Positions 58,316 to 64,000 of a stretch of DNA of 64,000 bases are shown piece by piece. A model generated the notes under the pieces. The model was not told the origin of the DNA. It ran no database searches and worked only from the letters and a program-made list of their open reading frames with translations. The stretch spans positions 186,001 through 250,000 of the forward strand of contig JAWZSN010000002.1 of assembly GCA_033875255.1 (NCBI GenBank). The letters are read 5' to 3'. The stretch comes from Marinimicrococcus sp033875255. GTDB lineage: Bacteria; Pseudomonadota; Alphaproteobacteria; Geminicoccales; Geminicoccaceae. Every line of letters starts with the position of its first letter. The first letter of the stretch is position 1. Made by a program: the position numbers and the translations under genes.

Positions 58316-59106
58316 GATTCGCCCGTAAGCTCTTGCATCATCGGTGCCATGCCGGCGGTGAGCCCCCCGTCCACCACGAGATTGGCGCCATTGACGAAGC
58401 CGGCCTCCTCGGCGGCGAGGAACGCCACGGCCGCGGCGACGTCCTCGGGCCGACCGATCCGGCCCACCGGGTACCAGCGGGCGAGCTTCTCGAAGATGGC
58501 GGGATCGCGCTGCTCGCGCTCCTGCCAGGTGGGGTGCTCGGTGCGGATGGAGCCCGGACTCACGGCGTTGGTGCGGATGCCCGCCGGCCCGTACTCGACG
58601 GCGAGCGAGCGGGTGAGGTTCAAAAGGCCGGCCTTGGCGGCGCTGTAGGCCGGGTTGCCCAGCGCCAGCAGGCCGTTGACCGAGGCTACCATGACGATGG
58701 CGCCGCGACCGCGCTCGCTCATGCCCGGCAGCACTGCCCGGCAGAGCAGAAAGGGACCGCGCAGCGTGACGGCCACCTCGCGGTCCCAATCGGCGGAGCC
58801 GGTTGCCGCGAGGGTGCCCTTGATGGCCCAGGCGGCGTTGTTCACCAGCACGTCGAGTGGCCCCAGCGCCGTCTCGGCCGCCTGCACCGCCCGTGCGGCC
58901 TGGGTCTCGTCGGCGACGTCGGCCTCGATGGACGTGGCCCGCGCCCCCGCCGCCTGCAGCTCCTCGGCAACCTTGCGGGCCGCGGCGAGGTCGATGTCGA
59001 GCACCGCCACCGCGGCACCCTCGCGCGCCAGACGGCCGGCGATGGCGCGTCCGATACCGCGGCCGCTGCCGGTCACCAGCGCCGTCTTGCCGGCAAAGCG
59101 GCTCAT
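58312..59106 (-). CDS. Short-chain dehydrogenase/reductase
   Basis: A 264-residue classical SDR. The cofactor motif TGSGRGIGRA lies at 12-21, with Asp37 in VLDIDL favouring NAD(H). Asn89-Asn90-Ala91, Ser142, Tyr154 and Lys158 (VASVNGLLALGNPAYSAAKAG, from residue 140) make the catalytic site. SPGSIRTEHPTW near residue 186 is the usual substrate loop. In this locus it likely oxidises a sugar, polyol or sugar acid. It is coupled to the gene upstream (ATGA) and to the GntR gene (GTGA). Confidence 0.9.
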   Translation of the reverse strand: MSRFAGKTALVTGSGRGIGRAIAGRLAREGAAVAVLDIDLAAARKVAEELQAAGARATSIEADVADETQAARAVQAAETALGPLDVLVNNAAWAIKGTLAATGSADWDREVAVTLRGPFLLCRAVLPGMSERGRGAIVMVASVNGLLALGNPAYSAAKAGLLNLTRSLAVEYGPAGIRTNAVSPGSIRTEHPTWQEREQRDPAIFEKLARWYPVGRIGRPEDVAAAVAFLAAEEAGFVNGANLVVDGGLTAGMAPMMQELTGES

Positions 59107-60305
59107 GGCACCTCCAGGGCGCGAAAGCCGGCGCCGATCCGGGCCAAAGCCGGCTCCGGCAGATGGCCGTAATTGTAGAAGGCGAGCGAGGCCACCTCCT
59201 CGCGCAGGACCCGTACCGCGGCCTCGGTCTCCGCACCGCCGGCGAGATCGGGCCAGCCCGGGCGCAGCACGCCGTTGATCACCGCCGAGCTGCCGGCCCG
59301 CCGGCGCACGTCGGCGAGGTCGAGTGCCACCTCCTCGGCGCTGGCCTCGTAAAAACAGATCTCGAGCCGGTCGGCGGCCCGCGCCAGCTCGGCCAGGTCG
59401 CTACCCTCGATCCACGAGCGCGCCGAGGGGCGCTGGACCGAAGGGATGACCCAAAGCTCGATCTCTTCTGGCAGGGAGCTGCGCACCCGCTCGACGAGGC
59501 CGGTGACCACCGTGCAACGCCAGCGCAGGAAGGCCGCAAGCTCGGAGGCCTGAAGCAGGTCGGCGGCGATCTGGTCCTGCGCCCGCGCGGCGCCGATCGG
59601 CAGGGCCGCGGCGAGGCGGTCCTCCAGGGTGGCGGCCAGGCGGCGCTGCAGGCGCTGCGCGTCGATGCCGGCCTCCTGCGCCCCCTCGATGCAGGCATCG
59701 CAAAAGCACAAGCCCAGCAGCAGCCGCGTCCAGTCGTCGAGCGGCATCATCGCGAACTCGTGGTGAAAGCCGTGCTCGTAGGGCAGCCAGCCCGGCGTCT
59801 CGACGGCGATCGCGGCCGGAGTGCAGGCCCGGGCAGCATCGCGGCACAAGGCCACCACGAAGTCCTGCATGTCGGGCTGGGCCGGGCAGAGCGAATAGGG
59901 ATAGCGATCGTCGAAGCAGTTGCGGACGGTGACGTCGGGGCAGGCGGTGCCGAGCCGGGTATTGTGGCAGGCGACGATCCAGGCGACACGCCTGAAGTCG
60001 GGAGCCTCGGCGGCGAGGGCGGCGAAGGCGTCGAACGTGTCGAGGAGCCGGTTGGCGGCCGGCTTGAGCCGGCCGTAGGCGGCCTGATCGTGGCGGAAGG
60101 CGAGGGTGCCGTCATGGGGGAAGAAGACCTTGCCGGCCCGTCCGTGCGGCCGCAGGAACTTGCCGGCGTGATAGGCGGCCGCCAGGGTCACGGTGTCTGC
60201 GCCCAGCGCCCGCAGCCGGTCGGCGAAGGCGGCGGTGCCCTCGTCGGCGATGTCCCACGGGTAGGCATAGACGCTGCGGAAGAAGTCGCCGCCGTTGACC
60301 GTCAC
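59103..60305 (-). CDS. Unrecognised 400-residue protein, possibly a TIM-barrel hydrolase
   Basis: I do not recognise a named family. No signal peptide is visible. The order SVYAYPWDIADEGTAAFADRLRALGADTVTLAAAYHAGKFL (residues about 11-51), VAWIVACHNTRLGTACPDVTVRNCFDD (about 108-135), ALCRDAARACTPAAIAVETPGW near 160 and LWVIPSVQRPSARSW near 285 alternates beta strands and helices like a (beta/alpha)8 barrel. Acidic residues follow some strands (VETPGW, CFYEAS), and FCDAC near residue 205 could bind metal. Start is GTG after GGGAGG. It is co-transcribed with the SDR and GntR genes and divergent from the ABC importer, so a sugar-related role is likely. Confidence 0.6.
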   Translation of the reverse strand: MTVNGGDFFRSVYAYPWDIADEGTAAFADRLRALGADTVTLAAAYHAGKFLRPHGRAGKVFFPHDGTLAFRHDQAAYGRLKPAANRLLDTFDAFAALAAEAPDFRRVAWIVACHNTRLGTACPDVTVRNCFDDRYPYSLCPAQPDMQDFVVALCRDAARACTPAAIAVETPGWLPYEHGFHHEFAMMPLDDWTRLLLGLCFCDACIEGAQEAGIDAQRLQRRLAATLEDRLAAALPIGAARAQDQIAADLLQASELAAFLRWRCTVVTGLVERVRSSLPEEIELWVIPSVQRPSARSWIEGSDLAELARAADRLEICFYEASAEEVALDLADVRRRAGSSAVINGVLRPGWPDLAGGAETEAAVRVLREEVASLAFYNYGHLPEPALARIGAGFRALEVP

Positions 60306-60310
60306 CGTTC

Positions 60311-60400
60311 ATCCTCCCTGTCCCGCAACGAGTTGCCGCCGTGCGCTGGGCTCCTTTATGCTGCGCGCAACCGGCGAGGCAAAGCCGTTACAGGGAGGAT
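60311..60400. other. Mirror-image ribosome sites of divergent genes
   Basis: ATCCTCCCTGT (60311-60321) and ACAGGGAGGAT (60390-60400) form an exact 11-bp inverted repeat, each arm holding the ribosome binding site of one of the two divergent genes. The 68 bases between must hold both promoters and any GntR operator. The symmetry may be chance, since both are strong Shine-Dalgarno sequences. Confidence 0.45.
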
Positions 60401-60403
60401 GGG

Positions 60404-61630
60404 ATGAGCAGACCCGTTCAGGCGCTTCTCGGCGCGGCGGCCATTCTGGCGCTCGCAGCCGGCGGTGCGGCGGCCCAGACCGAGCTTCGGGTGATCACCG
60501 CGCACTACAGCGACGCGACGCCCGGCATCTTCGAGGCCATGGCGGCGGAGTTCGAGAAGGCCAATCCCGACATCGACGTCAGGATCGAGGACGTGAGCTG
60601 GGACAATCTCCAGCAGCGCCTCACCACCGACATCGTCGGCGGGACCGCGCCCGACATCGCCATCATCGGCACACGCTGGCTGGTCGACTATGCCGAGCAG
60701 GGCATCGCCGAGCCGCTCGACGACTACATCACGCCCGAGGTCAAAGGACGCTTCATCGAGACCTTCCTCGCCCCCTCGCAGATCGACGGCAAGAGCTGGG
60801 GCCTGCCGGTCGCGGCCTCGGCGCGCGCCATGTACTACAACAAGACGCTGCTCGAGAAGGCCGGGGTCGACGGCCCGCCCTCCACCTGGGACGAGCTCGT
60901 GGCCGCTGCGCAGAAGGTCAAGGAGCTGGAAGGCGACGTCTACGGCTTTGCCATGCAGGGCAAGGAGATCGAGACCGACGCCTACTGGTACTATGCCTTG
61001 TGGAGCCACGGCGGCGAGCTCATCGAGGACGGCAAGAGCGGCATCGCCAGCAAGGCCGGCATCGAGGCGGCGACCCTCTACAAGTCGATGATCGAGAAGG
61101 GCCTGACCCAACCCCAGCCGACCGGCGCCAACCGCCAGGACGTGGAAGCGCTCTTCAAGCAGGGCCGCGCGGCGATGCTGCTCTCGGGGCCGTGGCTGCG
61201 CGGCCAGATCGCCGACGAGGCGCCCGATCTCGACTACGGCATCGCTCCCATCCCGCAGGGCACCACCCAGGCCACCTACGGCGTTACCGACAGCATCATG
61301 ATCTTCGCCTCCTCCGAGGCGAAGGATGCCGCCTGGAAGTTCCTCGACGAGGCGGTCTTCACCGACAAGTGGCGCCGCGAGTTCACTCTCAAGGAAGGCT
61401 TCTTGCCGGTGTTCAAGTCGGTCGCCGCCGACCCGCACTTCGCCGACGATGCGCGTCTCAAGGCGTTCACCGACATGCTGCCCCATGCCCGCTTCGCGCC
61501 GCTCATCCCGAACTGGGAGGAGATGGCGGACATCACCTCGGCGGCACTCCAGCAGATCTATCTGGGCGAGGCCGAGCCCGGACCCGCGCTCGAGGCGGCC
61601 GCCGCCAAGATCGACGCGCTCCTGCGCTGA
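60404..61630 (+). CDS. ABC transporter sugar-binding protein (MalE-like)
   Basis: A 408-residue periplasmic binding protein of family 1 with a signal peptide (LLGAAAILALAAGGAAAQ, cleavage near residue 24). FEKANPDIDVRIEDVSWDNLQQRLTTDIVGGTAPDIAI (about 49-86) is the classic first-lobe pattern; LFKQGRAAMLLSGPWLRGQI near residue 253 and SSEAKDAAWKFLDE near residue 305 are typical of the second. The ATG is preceded by a strong GGGAGG site. It feeds the two permeases downstream; a very stable hairpin lies between. Confidence 0.93.
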   Translation: MSRPVQALLGAAAILALAAGGAAAQTELRVITAHYSDATPGIFEAMAAEFEKANPDIDVRIEDVSWDNLQQRLTTDIVGGTAPDIAIIGTRWLVDYAEQGIAEPLDDYITPEVKGRFIETFLAPSQIDGKSWGLPVAASARAMYYNKTLLEKAGVDGPPSTWDELVAAAQKVKELEGDVYGFAMQGKEIETDAYWYYALWSHGGELIEDGKSGIASKAGIEAATLYKSMIEKGLTQPQPTGANRQDVEALFKQGRAAMLLSGPWLRGQIADEAPDLDYGIAPIPQGTTQATYGVTDSIMIFASSEAKDAAWKFLDEAVFTDKWRREFTLKEGFLPVFKSVAADPHFADDARLKAFTDMLPHARFAPLIPNWEEMADITSAALQQIYLGEAEPGPALEAAAAKIDALLR

Positions 61631-61638
61631 GCCCGAGC

Positions 61639-61677
61639 GGCGGGCGGAGGCGGGTGAGGCAGCCCGCCCCGCCCGCC
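61639..61677 (+). terminator. Very stable intercistronic hairpin after ABC binding-protein gene
   Basis: Bases 61639-61654 and 61663-61677 pair in a 15-bp almost pure G-C stem with one bulged A (61648) and an eight-base loop (TGAGGCAG). It starts nine bases after the binding-protein stop. No T-run follows, which suits an mRNA-stabilising or attenuating role rather than full termination. Confidence 0.7.
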
Positions 61678-61700
61678 TGCCTGCCGCTGGACCCGCCCCC

Positions 61701-62591
61701 TTGCCCAACCGGGCCCGGCGCCATCAGGCGCTCGCTCTCGCCATGATCCTGCCCAGCGTGCTCCTGGCACTCTGGATCATCGGCTATCCCATCCTCGACG
61801 TCACCCGCACCTCGCTGCACGCGGTCACCCGCTTCGGGCAGCTCAGGGGATTTGTCGGCCTCGACAACTTCATCGCCCTGCTCGACGACCCGGTGTTCCT
61901 GGCCTCGCTGTGGCGCACGCTGGTGTGGACCGTCTGCGTGGTGGGCGGCACGCTGCTGCTCTCGGTGCCGCTGGCGCTGATGCTCAACGACGATTTCGCC
62001 GGCCGCGGCCTCGCCCGGGTGATCATCATGCTGCCCTGGGCGATCTCGCTCACCATGAACGCCATCGTCTGGCGCTGGACCCTCAACGGCCAGTACGGGA
62101 TGCTGAATGCCACGCTCTTCGAGCTCGGGCTGCTCGACGGGCCGGTGGAGTGGCTGGCCAGCGCCGAGACGGCGTTTCCCATCGAGATCGCCATCGGCAT
62201 CCTGGTCTCGATCCCGTTCACCGTGACCATCCTGCTGGGGGGCCTCTCCTCGCTGCCCGGCGACATCTACGAGGCGGCCCGGCTCGACGGGGCGAACGGC
62301 TGGCAGCGCTTTTGGCACCTGACCCTGCCGCTGCTGCGGCCCTTCGTGAACATCGCGATCGTCTTGAACATCATCTACGTGTTCAACTCGTTCCCGATCA
62401 TCTGGGTGCTCACCCAGGGCGATCCGGCGAATTCCACCGACATCCTCGTGACCTACCTCTACAAGCTGGCCTTCCGGTACGGAAAGCTGGACGCGGCCGC
62501 CGCCATGTCGCTGGTGATGTTCCTGGCATTGCTGGCCTTCACCATCTTCTACGCGTGGCTGCTGGCCCGCAGCCGGGAGGCCGAGGCATGA
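61701..62591 (+). CDS. ABC transporter permease, carbohydrate type (MalF-like), second system
   Basis: A 296-residue CUT1-family permease with six membrane segments, beginning ALAMILPSVLLALWIIGYPILD. The coupling loop YEAARLDGANGWQRFWHLTLPLLRP lies near residue 190. The TTG at 61701 gives a short basic N-terminus before the first helix but has no clear ribosome site; the ATG at 61743 would start inside the helix. Poor initiation fits the hairpin just upstream. It pairs with the next permease (ATGA overlap). Confidence 0.85.
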   Translation: MPNRARRHQALALAMILPSVLLALWIIGYPILDVTRTSLHAVTRFGQLRGFVGLDNFIALLDDPVFLASLWRTLVWTVCVVGGTLLLSVPLALMLNDDFAGRGLARVIIMLPWAISLTMNAIVWRWTLNGQYGMLNATLFELGLLDGPVEWLASAETAFPIEIAIGILVSIPFTVTILLGGLSSLPGDIYEAARLDGANGWQRFWHLTLPLLRPFVNIAIVLNIIYVFNSFPIIWVLTQGDPANSTDILVTYLYKLAFRYGKLDAAAAMSLVMFLALLAFTIFYAWLLARSREAEA

Positions 62592-63418
62592 GCGCGCGCG
62601 CCCGCCGCAGCCTGCTCTACTGGCTGCTCCTCTCGCCGCTCGTGGTGATCATCCTGTTCCCCTACGCCGTCATGCTCTCGACCGCGCTCAAGCCGGCCGA
62701 GGAGATCTTCGTCTTCCCGCCCACCTGGCTTCCCAGCCGCGCCGCCTTCGCGAACTTCCTCTCGATGTGGGAGGCAGCCGCCTTCGGGCCGGCGCTCCGG
62801 AACAGCCTTCTGGTGAGCGTGGGCTCGACCCTCGTGTGCCTCGCGGTGGCGGTGCCGGCGGCCTACGCCACCGCAAGGATGCGCTTCGCCGGCAAGGGCG
62901 TCTTCCGCCAGCTCCTGCTCCTCACCCAGATGCTCTCGCCCATCGTGCTGGTGATCGGCATCTTCCGGCTCATGGCGAGCCTCGGGCTGGTGGACCAGCT
63001 CTGGTCGCTCATCCTCACCTACGCGGCCTTCAATCTCGCCTTCGCCATCTGGATGCTCCAGTCCTACTTCGCCTCGATCCCCAAGGAGATCGAGGAGGCG
63101 GCGTGGATCGACGGCGCCAGCCGCTGGCAGAGCATCGTGCGGGTCTTCCTGCCGCTCGCCATGCCGGCCTTCGCGGTCACCTCGATCTTCACCTTCGTCA
63201 ACTGCTGGAACGAGTTCGTCCTGGCGCTGACGCTGCTGCGCTCGGCCGACAGCTACACGCTCACCCTCAAGATCTTCTCCATGGTGGGCGGCGCCTACCG
63301 GATCGACTGGCACCACGTGATGGCCGCGACATTGCTGGCGACGGTGCCGGTGGCGGTGGTGTTCGCCTGGCTCCAGCGCGGCCTCGTGCGCGGCCTCGCC
63401 ATGGGTGCGGTCAAGTAG
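62588..63418 (+). CDS. ABC transporter permease, carbohydrate type (MalG-like), second system
   Basis: A 276-residue CUT1-family permease with six membrane segments. LLLSPLVVIILFPYAVMLSTALKP forms the first segment (about 12-35), the coupling loop is IEEAAWIDGASRWQSIVRVFLPLAMP near residue 168, and the C-terminal RGLVRGLAMGAVK is a typical ending. It is coupled to the MalF-like gene. No ATP-binding gene follows within the window, so, as in the first ABC system, the ATPase must come from elsewhere. Confidence 0.92.
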   Translation: MSARARRSLLYWLLLSPLVVIILFPYAVMLSTALKPAEEIFVFPPTWLPSRAAFANFLSMWEAAAFGPALRNSLLVSVGSTLVCLAVAVPAAYATARMRFAGKGVFRQLLLLTQMLSPIVLVIGIFRLMASLGLVDQLWSLILTYAAFNLAFAIWMLQSYFASIPKEIEEAAWIDGASRWQSIVRVFLPLAMPAFAVTSIFTFVNCWNEFVLALTLLRSADSYTLTLKIFSMVGGAYRIDWHHVMAATLLATVPVAVVFAWLQRGLVRGLAMGAVK

Positions 63419-63773
63419 GAGGCGGAGCGACGCTCCCCTTGCAGGGACGTGGGCGGGGCTCGCATCGCCGGGATCTTCACCAGAGCCGAGAAGGACACAG
63501 CTCGCCCTCGATCACGGTGCGGCCTCGCCGGAGAAAGCGGGCGCCGAGCCGGTCAGGATCGCGGGGGTCGATGAGCTCGGCGCGGCCGACATCGTCGTTG
63601 CTACCTGAAGCGCGCCTTGACCCGCAGGCGGCAGACATGTCGCCCTTCTCATCCTTTTGGTGACTAGGATCGTTTCTCCCAGCGGCTAATCTGATCGTGA
63701 GCGAGTCGGTTCGCGCCCAGCGGATGCGCGCGGAGGCGACGCCAAGGAACGTTCAAGGACCAGGGAGCAGCCA
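63419..63773. other. Intergenic region before the RTX-type gene
   Basis: About 355 bases without a convincing gene. GGAGCG-A-CGCTCC (63424-63436) just after the permease stop is a weak terminator-like repeat. On the minus strand a 53-codon frame (63638-63477) with GAAGGG upstream reads VGRAELIDPRDPDRLGARF and may be a small gene or a remnant, but this is too weak to call. The right half should hold the promoter of the next gene. Confidence 0.4.
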
Positions 63774-64000
63774 ATGGCATTGGTCACCGGTACCGACAAG
63801 AAGGACACCATCACGCTGGAGCAGGTGTCGGCGGGGGTGACGGGACAGCCCGGGGGAGAGGACGATCAGGTTTTCGGCCTGTTCGGCAACGACACGATCG
63901 AGACGGGCGCCGGCGCCGACCAGGGCTGGGGCGACATCGTCGACACGATCGAGAAGGGCAAGGGCGGCAACGACAAGATCAGCACCGGCGAGGGTGAGGA
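63774..64000 (+). CDS. RTX-type calcium-binding repeat protein, N-terminal part only
   Basis: The first 75 residues are visible before the window ends. The sequence is acidic and Gly/Asp-rich: GGEDDQVFGLFGNDTIETGAGADQGWGD and KGKGGNDKISTGEG resemble the GGxGxDxxx nonapeptides of RTX/hemolysin-type proteins that bind calcium after type I secretion. No signal peptide is present, as expected for that route, whose signal is C-terminal. A GGGAG site precedes the ATG. Length and any catalytic domain lie beyond the window. Confidence 0.7.
   Translation, partial: MALVTGTDKKDTITLEQVSAGVTGQPGGEDDQVFGLFGNDTIETGAGADQGWGDIVDTIEKGKGGNDKISTGEGE

Noticed and set aside
60112..60312. 66-codon minus frame starting ATG just after the GGGAGG site
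   Set aside because: Though its ATG is near the ribosome site, it is short and overlaps the 400-residue gene whose GTG start seven bases after the site gives the coupled frame.
1..64000. tRNA, rRNA, CRISPR array or insertion sequence
   Set aside because: No cloverleaf, rRNA core sequence, regularly spaced repeat or transposase motif was found on reading; a tRNA scan could still reveal one I missed.

Overview
This is a GC-rich (by eye close to 70%), gene-dense bacterial chromosome segment with many 1-4 base start/stop overlaps. Gene content points to an alphaproteobacterium: two TRAP transporters, a rhizobial-style phosphonate (C-P lyase) locus with a DUF1045 gene and a hexapeptide transferase, and a Caulobacter-like sphingolipid locus. 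I cannot place it to genus; a Rhodospirillales/Geminicoccales-type soil or water heterotroph is only a guess. No rRNA, tRNA, CRISPR or insertion sequence was seen.

Layout. 0-8.2 kb: housekeeping and metabolic genes: a secreted metallo-beta-lactamase-fold protein (cut by the window edge), an MFS carrier, a lipoprotein, glycerate 2-kinase, an EF-hand protein, an ECF sigma / small membrane protein / metal-sensor trio resembling CnrH-CnrY-CnrX, a nitrilase-family amidase, an LtnD/GlxR-type dehydrogenase and an AI-2E family permease.

8.2-22.9 kb: two converging operons that together look like a complete ceramide/sphingolipid pathway. The left-hand (minus) operon carries acyl-ACP synthetase, ketosphinganine reductase (CerR), a dedicated acyl carrier protein and serine palmitoyltransferase. 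The plus operon carries a glycosyltransferase-ELM1 fusion, a ceramide-hydroxylase-like di-iron enzyme, a GNAT-type ceramide synthase candidate, a MobA-like nucleotidyltransferase, a metallophosphoesterase, an LptF/LptG permease pair, a ceramide/diacylglycerol kinase and a second nucleotidyltransferase-fold protein. It encodes plausible synthesis, head-group modification and export of a sphingolipid.

23.2-33.4 kb: small secreted and hydrolase genes, a DUF533 protein, then an IclR-associated minus operon of a sugar-type ABC importer (binding protein and two permeases, no ATPase) followed by an acetoin/pyruvate dehydrogenase-like E1 alpha/beta and a lipoyl-alpha/beta-hydrolase protein. 33.5-37.3 kb: a PhyH-family dioxygenase and a TRAP transporter.

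37.3-53.2 kb: phosphonate utilisation. phnF and a PhnM-like gene diverge from phnGHIJKLM, a second phnM, DUF1045 and an MFS gene. The opposing arm is phnC-D-E-E, a hexapeptide transferase and phnN. Both arms carry an 11-bp-phased Pho box, and a GTCTAGAC operator lies upstream of phnG. 53.2-63.4 kb: a second TRAP system with an enolase-superfamily sugar-acid dehydratase, a GntR regulator with two winged helices, an SDR, an unrecognised protein and a second ABC importer without ATPase. The window ends in the start of an RTX-type calcium-binding protein.

Four of the five importer binding-protein genes are followed at once by a strong GC hairpin, a likely shared device for keeping binding protein in excess over permease.
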